Shown one piece after another: positions 1 through 8,700 of a stretch of DNA of 39,437 nt. The number at the start of each line of letters is the position of its first letter. Positions within the stretch are counted from its first letter, which is position 1. A model generated the notes under the pieces. That model saw nothing but the letters and a program-made list of their open reading frames with translations, was not told where the DNA came from and did not search any database. The position numbers and the translations under genes were made by a program. Source of the DNA: Acidimicrobiaceae bacterium (lineage in GTDB: Bacteria; Actinomycetota; Acidimicrobiia; Acidimicrobiales; RAAP-2); the NCBI GenBank assembly GCA_027306585.1, contig DAHUZJ010000067.1:1-39437 (forward strand), read 5' to 3'.

Positions 1-492
1 ATCATCCGCTTGGCGCGGGCCACGGAGCGGCCGGGACGCGTGCTCGGCGTGCACTTTTTCAACCCGGTCCCCGTACAGCCCCTGGTGGAGGTCATACCGT
101 CGCTCCTGACAGACGAGAGGGTGGTAGACGCGGTCGCCTCGTTTGTGAGCGAGCGGTTGGGCAAGACGGTGGTACGTTCGAAAGACCGGGCGGGCTTCTT
201 GGTGAGCGCCCTCCTCATCCCTTACCTGCTATCGGCCATCCGGATGTACGAGTCGGGCTTCGCGACGGCCGAAGCCATAGACGCCGGCATGGAAAAGGGC
301 TGCGCCCACCCGATGGGCCCGCTCCGCCTTTGCGACCTGATCGGGCTGGACACCCTGAAGGCGATCGCTGACACCCTCCACGACGAGTTTAAAGAGCCCC
401 TCTACGGGCCGCCGCCGCTGCTCCTAAGGATGGTGGAGGCCGGCTGGCTCGGGCGCAAGAGCGGCCGGGGCTTCTACAGCTACGAGCGCTGA
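1..492 (+). CDS. 3-hydroxyacyl-CoA dehydrogenase, C-terminal part (5' end outside window)
   Basis: The reading frame is open from base 1, so this is the 3' part of a gene that begins before the window. The visible 163 residues start just before HFFNPVPVQPLVEVI, which holds the catalytic His of the 3-hydroxyacyl-CoA/3-hydroxybutyryl-CoA dehydrogenase family. The helical dimerisation domain follows (KDRAGFLVSALLIPYLL, then EKGCAHPMGPLRLCDLIGLD and the terminal GRKSGRGFYSYE). The N-terminal Rossmann NAD-binding domain is missing because of the window edge, not because of damage. The family oxidises L-3-hydroxyacyl-CoA to 3-ketoacyl-CoA with NAD+ in beta-oxidation or the butyryl/PHB route; which chain length is used cannot be told. 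The neighbouring racemase fits fatty-acid catabolism. Confidence 0.93.
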   Translation: MIRLARATERPGRVLGVHFFNPVPVQPLVEVIPSLLTDERVVDAVASFVSERLGKTVVRSKDRAGFLVSALLIPYLLSAIRMYESGFATAEAIDAGMEKGCAHPMGPLRLCDLIGLDTLKAIADTLHDEFKEPLYGPPPLLLRMVEAGWLGRKSGRGFYSYER

Positions 493-597
493 CCGCCGCA
501 CGCCGCCGCACGGCAGCGCCACGGCGGCGCCACGACGGGCCGCACGCCACTGCCGCCACGCCGCCGCCGCCATGCCACCGCTGCCGCGGACGAGCCG

Positions 598-1725
598 TCA
601 TTCCCGCCAGTCGGCGAGGACCTCCTCGACGTCGGTCGGGGCGGACGGCGGGGCGGCGGGGCGAGCGGCCGGGGTCCGCGAGAAGCGGGGTGCGGGGGCC
701 GGTTGCACGACGCCGGCCACGTCGACCAGGCCGTGGCGGGCGACCACGTGCGGGTGGCGGGCGGCCTCCTCGAAGGTGAGCACGGGCGTGCAGCAGGCGT
801 CTCGCCCGGCGAAGACGGCGGCCCACTCGTCGCGCGGCCGCCGGGCCAGCGCCTCGGCGAGCACCTGGCGCAGCCGCGGCCAGCCGGCCCGGTCGTACTG
901 GGCCGGGACGTCCACCGGGTCGAGCCCCAGGCCGTCGAGGAGCTCGGCGAAGAACTGCGGTTCGAGGGCGCCCACGGCGACGTACCGCCCGTCGGCACAG
1001 GCGTAGGTGTCGTAGAAGGGCGCCCCGCCGTCGAGGAGGTTCGTCGCCCGCTCGTCGCTCCAGCCGGTGCCCCGCCACGCCCACACCATCTCGGCCAGGA
1101 GGCCGATCCCGTCCACCATGGCGGCGTCGACCACCTGCCCCCGGCCCGACCGCCCCCGCTCCCACAGGGCCGAGAGCACGCCCGTGACCAGCAGCATGGA
1201 CCCGCCCCCGAAGTCGCCCACCAGGTTGAGCGGCGGCACCGGCGGCGCTCCGGCGGGGCCGATGGCGTGCAGCACGCCGGTCACCGCCAGGTAGTTGATG
1301 TCGTGGCCGGCCCGGAGAGCGAGGGGGCCGTCCTGCCCCCAACCGGTCATCCGCCCGTACACCAGTCCCGGGTTGGCCGCGAGACAGTCGTCGGGACCCA
1401 GGCCGAGCCGCTCGCACACCCCGGGCCGCATGCCCTCGAGCAGGACGTCGGCCCGAGCCACCAGGCGTCGGACGGAGGCCAGGTCGGCCGGGTCCTTGAG
1501 GTCTGCCGCCACGGCCCGTCGCCCGCGGAGCAGGCCGGCCGGCTGCACTGTCGCGCCCCCTCGAGCGGTCGGGGGACGGTCGACCCGCACCACGTCGGCA
1601 CCCAGGTCGGCGAGCACCATGGCGGCATGGGGCACCGGGCCGATCGCCGCCAGCTCGACCACCCGGAGCCCAGCGAGGGGCCCGCCCCGCCCCGACGGCC
1701 CGTTCGCACCCGCGGGGGACTCCAT
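598..1725 (-). CDS. mcr: alpha-methylacyl-CoA racemase (CoA-transferase family III fold)
   Basis: 375 residues, CaiB/BaiF fold. It carries the residues known from the mycobacterial racemase MCR: His and Asp in [12 protein letters not shown], a second Asp in [11 protein letters not shown] and a Glu in VGALEPQFF. These make racemase more likely than a true CoA-transferase. The enzyme epimerises the alpha carbon of 2-methylacyl-CoA so that branched or sterol side chains can enter beta-oxidation, in the cytosol. The frame extends upstream to 1911, but I place the start at the ATG at 1725. An AGGAGG ribosome site sits six bases before it, and the protein there begins with the family N-terminus ([10 protein letters not shown]). 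It converges on the 3-hydroxyacyl-CoA dehydrogenase. Confidence 0.9.
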   Translation of the reverse strand: MESPAGANGPSGRGGPLAGLRVVELAAIGPVPHAAMVLADLGADVVRVDRPPTARGGATVQPAGLLRGRRAVAADLKDPADLASVRRLVARADVLLEGMRPGVCERLGLGPDDCLAANPGLVYGRMTGWGQDGPLALRAGHDINYLAVTGVLHAIGPAGAPPVPPLNLVGDFGGGSMLLVTGVLSALWERGRSGRGQVVDAAMVDGIGLLAEMVWAWRGTGWSDERATNLLDGGAPFYDTYACADGRYVAVGALEPQFFAELLDGLGLDPVDVPAQYDRAGWPRLRQVLAEALARRPRDEWAAVFAGRDACCTPVLTFEEAARHPHVVARHGLVDVAGVVQPAPAPRFSRTPAARPAAPPSAPTDVEEVLADWRE

Positions 1726-1922
1726 CCGGTACCTCCTGGCAGCCGGCCGCCCTGGCGGCGGCACGGCGTCAGCGAGGCTACCGGCACGCCGTAGCCTGGA
1801 GGTGTCCCGTCCGGGCACCGGCACGCCGGTGGCGCCCCGCCGCCTCGGCTGCGACCGCCGACGTGCCGCCCGCCCCGGTCGACGGACGGGCGGAACGTCC
1901 CGATCACCCACGAGGCACGCCG

Positions 1923-3188
1923 ATGGACGCAGCCAGCCGAGAACCCCCCGACGCCAACGGCGACGCCAACGCCGACGCCAACGCCGACGCCGATGCCACC
2001 GGCACGGTGGAGCGCCGGCGGCACCGCGTCCGTTGGCCGCGATGGCTGCCGTCCCCCAAGGTGCTCCTCCTCGTGGCGATCGTCGTCGCGTTCGGGCTCC
2101 TTTGCTACCGGATCCGGGGCGACCTCGCCACGGCCTTCCGGCGGGTGAACCCGTCCGGCCTCCCGTGGCTGGTACCCGCGATCGGCGCCGAGGTGGCCTC
2201 CTTCCTCTGCTATGCCGGCGTCCAGCGGCGGCTCCTCGTGGCGGGCGGCGCCCGCCTGCGGCGGCGCACCATGGTGAGCCTCACGGTCGCCGCCACCGGC
2301 CTCACCAACCTCGTCCCCGGGGGGACGGCCCCGGCCAGCGGATGGCTCGTCAACCAGTACCGCCGCCACGGGGTGCCGTTGCCGTTGGCGTTGTGGGCCA
2401 TCATCACCGGCGGTTTCACCGCCGCCCTCTCGGTCCTGCTGCTGCTCCTGTGCGGTGCCGCCGTCGCCGGCCTCATCGGGCTGCTCGCCTTCGCTGGCTG
2501 CCTCCTCGTGCTGGTCGCGGCGGGGATCGCCGGGGTGGCGGTGGCCCACCACCTGCCGGCGGTCAAGGCCTGGCTGGCCAAGGACCGGCGGCTGCCGGGT
2601 CTCCGCCTGGCCCGGCGGGCCGCCCACCACAGCGACGAGGTGCTCCAGTTCCGGACGACCGTGCCCGGGGGGGTGGTGGTGTACGCGCTGTCCGTCGCCA
2701 ACTGGGGACTCGATGTAGTGGTGCTGGCGAGCGCCTTCCTCGTGGTCGGCCTGCCCGTGCCGTGGCGTGCCCTGCTCTTCGCCTACGCCACGGCGCAGGT
2801 CGCCGGGGCGGTGGCACCCCTGCCCGGCGGCATCGGGTTCGTCGAGGGCGGGATGATCGGCGCCTTCGCCGCCACCGGGGCGCCAGCCGGCCCGGCGGTC
2901 ATCGCCACCGTCGTCTACCGGCTGATCGCCACCTTCGGCATGGCCGGGATCGGCAGCGGCGCTCTCTTCCTCGTCAACCGCCGGGTGCCGCGGCAAGCCG
3001 AGCTCCGAGGCGAAGCGGCCGCCCTCGCACAGCGCGACGGCGCGGCGGACGGGGACGGCGCGGCGGACAGGGACGGCGGAGACGGCGGAGACGGCGGGGA
3101 CGGCGGGGACGGCCGCGGGAGCGCCGGTCCGGTGGCCGCCGATCCCGGGCGGGGTGCCGACCTGCAGGAGCCGGCCCGGGGCCAGTGA
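1923..3188 (+). CDS. YbhN/LPG-synthase-TM family membrane protein
   Basis: 421 residues with about eight membrane segments. The family-typical motifs [19 protein letters not shown] (about residues 130-150) and [18 protein letters not shown] (about 297-315) are visible. The fold belongs to the lysylphosphatidylglycerol-synthase transmembrane (YbhN, UPF0104) family, thought to be lipid flippases or flippase-like proteins. There is no C-terminal aminoacyl-transferase domain, so it is not a complete MprF. The N-terminus has a [12 protein letters not shown] repeat encoded by 12-bp units, and the C-terminal tail is acidic, Gly-rich and low in complexity ([12 protein letters not shown]). The ATG at 1923 lies just before the first recognisable sequence; an in-frame GTG at 1863 is possible but has no ribosome site. 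It is divergent from the racemase gene. Substrate unknown. Confidence 0.8.
   Translation: MDAASREPPDANGDANADANADADATGTVERRRHRVRWPRWLPSPKVLLLVAIVVAFGLLCYRIRGDLATAFRRVNPSGLPWLVPAIGAEVASFLCYAGVQRRLLVAGGARLRRRTMVSLTVAATGLTNLVPGGTAPASGWLVNQYRRHGVPLPLALWAIITGGFTAALSVLLLLLCGAAVAGLIGLLAFAGCLLVLVAAGIAGVAVAHHLPAVKAWLAKDRRLPGLRLARRAAHHSDEVLQFRTTVPGGVVVYALSVANWGLDVVVLASAFLVVGLPVPWRALLFAYATAQVAGAVAPLPGGIGFVEGGMIGAFAATGAPAGPAVIATVVYRLIATFGMAGIGSGALFLVNRRVPRQAELRGEAAALAQRDGAADGDGAADRDGGDGGDGGDGGDGRGSAGPVAADPGRGADLQEPARGQ
1950..1996 (+). repeat. 12-bp coding tandem repeat (Asp-Ala-Asn-Ala)
   Basis: About four units of gacgccaacgcc, slightly degenerate, encode the [12 protein letters not shown] stretch near the N-terminus of the YbhN-like protein. 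Confidence 0.8.
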
Positions 3189-3502
3189 GCCGAGTGGGTG
3201 CGGTCTCGCCATGAAGGCGCGTACCCGCACTGACTCGGGCACAACGGCTGGTCGCCACTCGACGTCGTCGTCGTGGAGTGCCGGTTGTCCTCCATCCGGG
3301 GCGGTTCCAACCCGGAGGAGAAGGCGCTCGTGCTGCGAGCGGTGCGCGCCTCCTCGGCCGGCCACGACGAGACCGAGGCCGTCGACCACGTGGCCCGGGG
3401 ACGGGTGGCCCGGGGACGGGTGGCCTGGGGACGGGTGGCCAGCCGACGGGTGGCCAGCCGACGGGTGGCCGGCCCTCGCCGCCGGTACCATGAACCGGAT
3501 CG
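3189..3502. other. intergenic stretch with a minisatellite and no convincing gene
   Basis: This 314-base gap lies between two plus-strand genes. Its right half is the 15-bp repeat listed separately. A frame open from 3234 to 3593 would read PLDVVVVECRLSSIRGG and then run into the repeat. It resembles no family I know and has no ribosome site, so I do not call it a gene. It could be the remains of one. Confidence 0.5.
3386..3475 (+). repeat. 15-bp minisatellite, six units
   Basis: Six head-to-tail 15-base units: three variants of acgggtggcccgggg, then acgggtggccagccg twice, then a diverged last unit. The two variant blocks show successive duplications. It ends about 28 bases before the start of the next gene, so copy number could affect that gene's leader. 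Confidence 0.9.
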
Positions 3503-4315
3503 ATGCGTGGTCCCGGCGAGCTTCCCGACCACCGCTCGCCGGTGGGCCGACGCCCTCGGCGGCCGTTCGGCCGCCGTCGCCGGCAGCGGCTGACCGTCAC
3601 CATGTCGGTCCTCGTGACGGCGATCGTCCTGGTCGTGACGTTCGGCTTCGGCGGGTCGTCCCCCTCCCGGCCCGCCGCCGCCCGGGCCACGGCCGGCCGG
3701 TCCGGGTCGTCCGTCGCCCGGACCACCGGATCGGCACCGACGACTTCGACGGTGCCGCCGACGACCACCACGACCACGGGCCCGGGCACACTGCCGCAGA
3801 CGAGCACACTGCCGTCTGCCACATCGCCCCAGTTCCACGCGGAGATGGCCGATCTGTGGCAGGCCGTCGTGACGGGGAACGCCAACGCCGGAGTGCCGGC
3901 GTTCTTCCCCGTCGGGGCCTACGTACAGCTCAAGTCGATCCCCAATCCGCAGACAGACTGGCGACAACGGCTGTTCGGTGTGTTCGCCCTCGACGTGGGG
4001 GCGGCCCACACGCTCCTCGGCCCGGCAGCGGCCACGGCGCAACTGGTCAGCGTCAGCGTCCCCACCCAGTACGCCCATTGGGTGACACCCGGGGTCTGCT
4101 ACAACAGCATCGGCTACTACGAGGTGCCCAACGCCCGCGTCGTCTACCGGGAGGGCGGGGCGGTCAAGTCCTTCGGCATCGCGTCGATGATCTCCTGGCG
4201 AGGCCAGTGGTACGTCGTCCATTTCGGCGCGGTGCTGCGCACAACAACAGGGCAGGGGCTCGTCGACACCCCGGCCACAGGACCGGGCACGTCTGCCTAC
4301 TCGTCGACGTGCTGA
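3503..4315 (+). CDS. membrane-anchored or secreted protein of unknown function
   Basis: 270 residues. The Arg-rich start (about residues 9-30) is followed by one hydrophobic helix (MSVLVTAIVLVVTFGFG, about 34-52) and a Ser/Thr/Pro linker (TTSTVPPTTTTTTGPG). A globular domain with one internal Cys and a terminal Cys follows (QFHAEMADLWQAVVTGN to the end). This looks like an exported domain on a flexible stalk. Some actinobacterial lipoprotein-like exported proteins share this plan, but I do not recognise the family. An internal ATG at 3602 would give a cleaner signal-peptide start. The sequence is less G+C-biased in the globular part than in its neighbours. Confidence 0.7.
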   Translation: MRGPGELPDHRSPVGRRPRRPFGRRRRQRLTVTMSVLVTAIVLVVTFGFGGSSPSRPAAARATAGRSGSSVARTTGSAPTTSTVPPTTTTTTGPGTLPQTSTLPSATSPQFHAEMADLWQAVVTGNANAGVPAFFPVGAYVQLKSIPNPQTDWRQRLFGVFALDVGAAHTLLGPAAATAQLVSVSVPTQYAHWVTPGVCYNSIGYYEVPNARVVYREGGAVKSFGIASMISWRGQWYVVHFGAVLRTTTGQGLVDTPATGPGTSAYSSTC

Positions 4316-4342
4316 CGCGGAATCCCCCGGGCCTTCCCGACG

Positions 4343-4723
4343 TTGGGCGTTGACGTGGAGGCACACGCCGGCGACGAGGTGACCCCGGGCACCGACGCGG
4401 CGACCGGGGTGCCGACGGTGTACTGGCGGCCCGGGTGCCCGTGGTGCGCCAGGCTCCGGCGGGGGCTGGCCAAGGCCGGGGTGCCCACCCGGGAGGTCGA
4501 CATCTGGCAGGACCCGGCAGCCGCCGCCGCCGTACGTGCGGTGGCGACAGGGAGCGAGACGGTTCCGACGGTGGTGCTGGGAGCGCGGGCACTCGTCAAT
4601 CCCTCGGTGGCCCAGGTGCTCGAGTTGGTGGGCCGCGAGGACGGCGAAGGCCGCCGCCCGACGGGGGCGCTGCGTCGCGTCGTCGAGCGGCTGACCGGCG
4701 CCGCCGATCCAGCCGGCGCCTGA
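4343..4723 (+). CDS. mycoredoxin/glutaredoxin-like protein
   Basis: Up to 126 residues. The thioredoxin-fold signature is VYWRPGCPWCARLRRGL with a CPWC redox pair, followed by the cis-Pro segment ETVPTVVLGARALVNPS. The spacing and the VNPS end match the actinobacterial mycoredoxin group, which reduces mycothiol mixed disulfides. Mrx1-type proteins usually have CGYC or CPYC, so CPWC is a variant. The start is uncertain: TTG 4343 gives the full length, GTG 4355 gives a slightly shorter one, and neither has a good ribosome site. The C-terminal 35 residues extend beyond the usual fold. Confidence 0.8.
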   Translation: MGVDVEAHAGDEVTPGTDAATGVPTVYWRPGCPWCARLRRGLAKAGVPTREVDIWQDPAAAAAVRAVATGSETVPTVVLGARALVNPSVAQVLELVGREDGEGRRPTGALRRVVERLTGAADPAGA

Positions 4724-4863
4724 GCGCCACCTCCGGTCCGGCCGCCCGCAGCTGAGGCCACCACTTGCCCGGCGGGCGGCAGCTGAGGCCACACCACCGG
4801 TCCGACGGAGGCTCGTGTGGCACCCGCGGCTCCCCAGGCACTGTGGTCGGTAGCGTGGACCGT

Positions 4864-5076
4864 GTGGCTGCGGGCCGGCACTTGACAGTGGCGTTCGACG
4901 TGAACGAGACGCTCTTCGGGTTCGAGCCCCTCCTCGTGCGGTTCAGCGCTCGCGGGCTCCCGGGGCCGGCGCTGGAGTGGTGGTTCGAGCCGCTCGCCGG
5001 CGCCGGGGTGACCGCCCGCGCCCTCAACGGCAACGACCGCGTGGTCGGGCGACGGCTCGAGCGGGCCGCGCCGTGA
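4864..5076 (+). pseudogene. truncated HAD-family hydrolase (haloacid-dehalogenase type) N-terminus
   Basis: About 70 residues. LTVAFDVNETLFGFEPLLVRF is the nucleophile motif (DxNxT) and first helix of the type II haloacid dehalogenase group, followed by ALEWWFEPLAGAGV. The frame then stops, so the cap and the rest of the core (motifs II-IV, some 150 residues) are absent and catalysis is not expected. The stop overlaps the next start (GTGA). It appears to be the remnant left by a deletion joining this gene to the flavin-reductase gene. GTG 4852 is an alternative start. Confidence 0.65.
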
Positions 5077-5570
5077 GAGGCGGCGGTCCCGCCGAGGCGA
5101 ACCGCGCCATGGTGGGCCGGCTCGACTACCCGATGTTCGTGGTCACGGCGGCGGACGGGGACGAGGCCAGCGCCTGCCTCGCCGGCTTCGTCACGCAGTG
5201 CAGCATCCATCCGCCGCGCTATCTCGTCTGCGTGTCGAAGGAGAACCACACCTTCCCGGTGGCTGCCGCCGCACGGGGACTCGGACTGCACCTGCTCGGC
5301 GCCGACCAGCACGACCTGGCGGCGCACTTCGGCGAGCTGACCGGTGACCGCACGGACAAGCTGGCCGGCGTGGCGTGGCGGCCTGGCCTGACGGGGGTAC
5401 CCGTGCTCGAGGACTGCTCGGCGTGGGTCGAGGGCCGGGTGCTCGGCCGCGTCGACGTCGGCGACCACGTGGCCCACGTCGTCGAACCGGTCGACGGCGG
5501 GGATGGCCCGTTCCCGGGGCACCTGCTCTTCAGCCAAGTGACGGACCTCGACCCGGGCCATCCCGCATAG
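5073..5570 (+). CDS. flavin-reductase-like (DIM6/NTAB) FMN-binding protein
   Basis: 165 residues. It shows the flavin-reductase-like split-barrel pattern: DYPMFVVTAADGDEASACLAGFVTQCSIHPPRYLVCVSKENHT (residues 16-60) and later GVPVLEDCSAWVEGRV and DHVAHVVEPVDGG. Such proteins bind FMN. Many supply reduced flavin to a monooxygenase or act as F420/flavin-dependent reductases. I start at GTG 5073 because it overlaps the upstream stop (GTGA); ATG 5109, 12 codons later, also fits the domain start. Partner and substrate are unknown. Confidence 0.8.
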   Translation: MRGGGPAEANRAMVGRLDYPMFVVTAADGDEASACLAGFVTQCSIHPPRYLVCVSKENHTFPVAAAARGLGLHLLGADQHDLAAHFGELTGDRTDKLAGVAWRPGLTGVPVLEDCSAWVEGRVLGRVDVGDHVAHVVEPVDGGDGPFPGHLLFSQVTDLDPGHPA

Positions 5571-5662
5571 GGGCCCCGGCCGCCGGTCTCGTCCGCCACC
5601 GGCCGCCCGCGGGCGCGCCCGTCACCGAGCGGTACGCTCGACCGGACGGCAAAGGAGCGTGG

Positions 5663-7429
5663 ATGGCAGCGTGGCCGGGGCGAGAGGACCTCGATGCGTG
5701 GCGCTCCGAGCTGGCCGACGACTGGTACGCGGCGACGCCCTACCTGGCGCAGGTGCTGCGCCGTCGTGCCGGTGCGGCACGCGTCGAGGCCATGGCGGGG
5801 CGCCTCTCGGCGTTCGGCCGCACCATGGCCCGCGACGTGGAGCCGGCGGTGGCGGAGGTCGAGCGCCGTCGGGACCTGCCGGCGGTCGCGGCGTTCGACG
5901 GGCTCGGGCACCACGTCGAGGAGGTCGCCTTCCATCCGGCCCATCGGGCGGCCGGGCGGGCGGTGTGGGCATCGGGCCTGCCGTCGGCCGCTCGCGGCGA
6001 CCGCGGGTTCCACGAGGCCGCGGCGCTCTTCTACCTGCTCTCACATGCCGGGGAGGGCGGGCACGCCTGTCCGCTCGTGTGCACCTTCGGGCTGGCCCGG
6101 GCCCTCGTCCATCGCGGCTCGGACGAGCTCCAGGAGCGGTACCTGGGGCCCCTCGTCGAGAGCGACTACGACCGGGCCTGGCGCGGGTCGCAGTTCCTCA
6201 CCGAGGTCCAGGGCGGCTCGGACGTGGGGGCCAACGCCACGATCGCCGTCCCCGACGGCACGGTGCCAGGCGCCTGGCGGCTCACCGGCGAGAAGTGGTT
6301 CTGCTCCGTGGCCGACGCCGACCTGTTCGCCGTCACGGCTCGGCCGGATGGCGCGCCCGGCGGGACGCGCGGCCTCGGGTGCTTCCTCGTGCCGCGCCTG
6401 GTGGACGGGGTGCCCAACGGGTTCCGGATCCGCCGGCTGAAGGACAAGCTGGGGACGCGGGCCCTCGCGTCGGCTGAGATCGACTTCACCGGTGCGCTCG
6501 GCTGGCCGATCGGGCCGATCGAGGAGGGCTTCCACACCGCCGTCGACGAGCTGCTCAACACCTCCCGATGGATGAACGCCCTCGGATCGACCGGGATCAT
6601 GCGGCGGGCGGTGCTCGAGGCCACGGGGTTCGCCCGCCACCGCCGGGCGTTCGGTTCCGCGATCGCGCGGTACCCGATCGTCCGCGAGCAACTGGCCGTG
6701 ATCACGGCGGAGGAGCGAGCGGCGCTCTCGTCGACCATCTTGCTGACCGACCTCGTCGAGCGGCTCGAGACCGGCGAGGCCACGGCGGCCGAGCATGCCG
6801 TCCACCGCTTCCTGGTCAACGCCAACAAGTACGTGACCTCCCTCGCCGCCACGGACGTCGTCCACCGGGCCATCGAGCTGCTGGGCGGGAACGGCACCAT
6901 CGAGGACTTCTCGCCGCTGCCCCGCCTCTACCGCGACGCCATCGTGTTCGAGAGCTGGGAGGGCACCCACAACGTGCTGTGCGCTCAGGTGCGTCGTGAC
7001 GTCGCCCGCTTCGACCTCGTCGGCCCGATGGTCGAACGGGTCCACGAGGAGCTGGCGACCGCCGGTGAGGCGGCCGGTCCCGACGGCGCCCGGGTCGAAG
7101 CGGCGCTCGCCCGGGCGGCGGCGCGCCTGTCGGCCGACGCGGCCCGGCCGGTCGAGGAGGCTGCCGCCGGAGCGGCGCACTTTCGTCGCACCCTCGACCT
7201 CCTGACCCGGGCCCTGCAGGCGGCGTGCCTACTGGCCGACGCCGCCACCGGGCCGGCGGCCGACGCGGAGGGCCAGCGCGCCCTGGCCGGGCTGTTCGTG
7301 CGCCGTCACCTCGTCCCCGGACACGACCCCGAGGACGACCCGGACTGGCCGTCGCTGGTGGAGCGTTCCCTCGCCGGCACCGGAGTGGACGCCGCCGGCT
7401 GCGCGCCGCGTTCTTCCTCCGGCGGGTGA
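5663..7429 (+). CDS. AidB-like acyl-CoA dehydrogenase
   Basis: 588 residues, longer than classical acyl-CoA dehydrogenases (about 380-400) and in the range of AidB-type members. The FAD/substrate motif is FLTEVQGGSDVGAN (about residue 180), followed by GEKWFCS. The C-terminal helical domain has LGGNGTIEDFSPLPRLYRD and FESWEGTHNVLCAQ, where the Glu is the usual catalytic-base position and SWEGTHNV is typical of AidB relatives. Escherichia coli AidB is induced by alkylating agents and binds DNA, but most relatives are simply uncharacterised flavoproteins. The start is ATG 5663 after AAAGGAG; the longer open frame upstream lacks such a site. The last 124 bases overlap the 3' end of the opposing MFS gene. 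Confidence 0.88.
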   Translation: MAAWPGREDLDAWRSELADDWYAATPYLAQVLRRRAGAARVEAMAGRLSAFGRTMARDVEPAVAEVERRRDLPAVAAFDGLGHHVEEVAFHPAHRAAGRAVWASGLPSAARGDRGFHEAAALFYLLSHAGEGGHACPLVCTFGLARALVHRGSDELQERYLGPLVESDYDRAWRGSQFLTEVQGGSDVGANATIAVPDGTVPGAWRLTGEKWFCSVADADLFAVTARPDGAPGGTRGLGCFLVPRLVDGVPNGFRIRRLKDKLGTRALASAEIDFTGALGWPIGPIEEGFHTAVDELLNTSRWMNALGSTGIMRRAVLEATGFARHRRAFGSAIARYPIVREQLAVITAEERAALSSTILLTDLVERLETGEATAAEHAVHRFLVNANKYVTSLAATDVVHRAIELLGGNGTIEDFSPLPRLYRDAIVFESWEGTHNVLCAQVRRDVARFDLVGPMVERVHEELATAGEAAGPDGARVEAALARAAARLSADAARPVEEAAAGAAHFRRTLDLLTRALQAACLLADAATGPAADAEGQRALAGLFVRRHLVPGHDPEDDPDWPSLVERSLAGTGVDAAGCAPRSSSGG

Positions 7430-8673
7430 TGGCGGAAGAAGACCCAGAAGAGGCCGGCGTTCACCAGCTGCAGGACGGCCGACAGCTCGAACGGCAACGA
7501 CAGGTTCACCGCTTGGAAGAGCTCGCCGGTGACGAGGGGGCTGCCGGCCATGGCGAGCTGCGACGGCACGTTGGCGAGCGCGGCCACCGACGCCCGCTCG
7601 TCGGCGTCCGCCAGGCCGACCACGTAGGACTGGCGGAGCGGCAGCCCGATGCGCTGCACGAGCATGCGCACCAGGTAGGCGGCGCCGGCGGTGGCGAACG
7701 TCGGCGCCAGCACCATGGGTACGAGCAGGACGGCCTGGACGAGACGGACGGCGGTCAGCGTGCGGACGAGCCCCCATCGCCGGGCGAGGCCGGCTGCCGA
7801 GAGCGTCGACGCCATGGTGGCGGCGTTGATCACGGCGAACAGGACGCCGACTTCCCCCGGCCCGGCGCCGAACCTCCGGAAGAACCAGTAGGTCACGAAC
7901 GGACCGAACATCCCGACGGCGAGGCCGTTCACCGTGTTCGTCGCCCACAGCCGGTAGAGGAGCCAGCGGGATCGCAGGGGGAGGCGGAGACCGATGCGGT
8001 GACCCCGCGAGCGTGGCGTGGGGGATCGGCGAGGCCGCGGCTCGACGAGCCCGAGGGCGGTGAGCCCGGCAGCCGCCGAGAAGGCGGCGATCACGGCGAA
8101 GGCCGGCCGGAACGTCGCCATGGCCGCGGCCCCGTGGGCGTGGGTCGCCGGCACCAGCAGCGCGAGCAGGCCGCCGAGCAGCGCGCCGAGCGACGACCCG
8201 AAGGCCAGCCGGCCGAACGCGCCGTTGCGATGCTGGGGTCCCACGGCCTCGGTGGCGAACGCCGCCTCCGCCGGTTGGTACGGGCCGACGGCCCCGGCCC
8301 CGGCTCCCGCCCCCCGACCGAAGCTGCCGATGGCGCCGGCGACGAACAGCGCGGGATGCGACCCGGTCACGGCGAAGACACCGCCGGCGGCGGCCGTGAG
8401 GAGCGGCGTCCCGACGAGGAACGGCCGCCGCCCGAACCGGTCGGCGGCGAGCCCGATGACCGTCGAGAAGAGCGCCGACGCCAGCGCGACCAGGAGGACG
8501 TACACGGCCAGCGTGACGGCGCTGAAGCCCTCGAGGGCGAGGTAGATGGGCGTCACCACCCCGGCCAGCGCCCGGCCCACGCTCATCGCCACCCGCGCCC
8601 CCAGCAGCACGTCGAAGTTGCGGTTCGACCACTCCGGGCGCAGGGCGCGCCGCAGCGCCGACCAGGGGGACAT
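7306..8673 (-). CDS. MFS transporter (drug or metabolite exporter type)
   Basis: 455 residues with about twelve membrane helices. The MFS motif A-like loop LAADRFGRRPFLVG lies between helices 2 and 3, and an Arg-rich central loop (residues 210-235) separates the halves. Transport is proton-coupled in this superfamily; the substrate is not evident. It lies 27 bases downstream of the methyltransferase gene on the same strand, so the two are probably cotranscribed. The C-terminal tail (residues about 425-455) is a low-complexity Ser/Gly-rich cytosolic extension encoded entirely within the overlap with the acyl-CoA dehydrogenase gene. It may owe its sequence to that constraint. Confidence 0.88.
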   Translation of the reverse strand: MSPWSALRRALRPEWSNRNFDVLLGARVAMSVGRALAGVVTPIYLALEGFSAVTLAVYVLLVALASALFSTVIGLAADRFGRRPFLVGTPLLTAAAGGVFAVTGSHPALFVAGAIGSFGRGAGAGAGAVGPYQPAEAAFATEAVGPQHRNGAFGRLAFGSSLGALLGGLLALLVPATHAHGAAAMATFRPAFAVIAAFSAAAGLTALGLVEPRPRRSPTPRSRGHRIGLRLPLRSRWLLYRLWATNTVNGLAVGMFGPFVTYWFFRRFGAGPGEVGVLFAVINAATMASTLSAAGLARRWGLVRTLTAVRLVQAVLLVPMVLAPTFATAGAAYLVRMLVQRIGLPLRQSYVVGLADADERASVAALANVPSQLAMAGSPLVTGELFQAVNLSLPFELSAVLQLVNAGLFWVFFRHHPPEEERGAQPAASTPVPARERSTSDGQSGSSSGSCPGTR

Positions 8674-8700
8674 GACGGCACCCTACCGACGGGGTGACGT

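Noticed and set aside
3386..3475. CRISPR-like repeat
   Set aside because: The units are head-to-tail without spacers and are only 15 bases long.
1347..3491. Long minus-strand frame of 714 codons antisense to the YbhN gene
   Set aside because: Low-complexity His/Gly/Pro-rich translation with no family motif. Long antisense frames are expected at this base composition, and the opposite strand encodes a recognisable membrane protein.
3234..3593. Small plus-strand frame crossing the minisatellite
   Set aside because: The first 40 residues look protein-like, but there is no start signal or family match and the rest is repeat translation overlapping the next gene.
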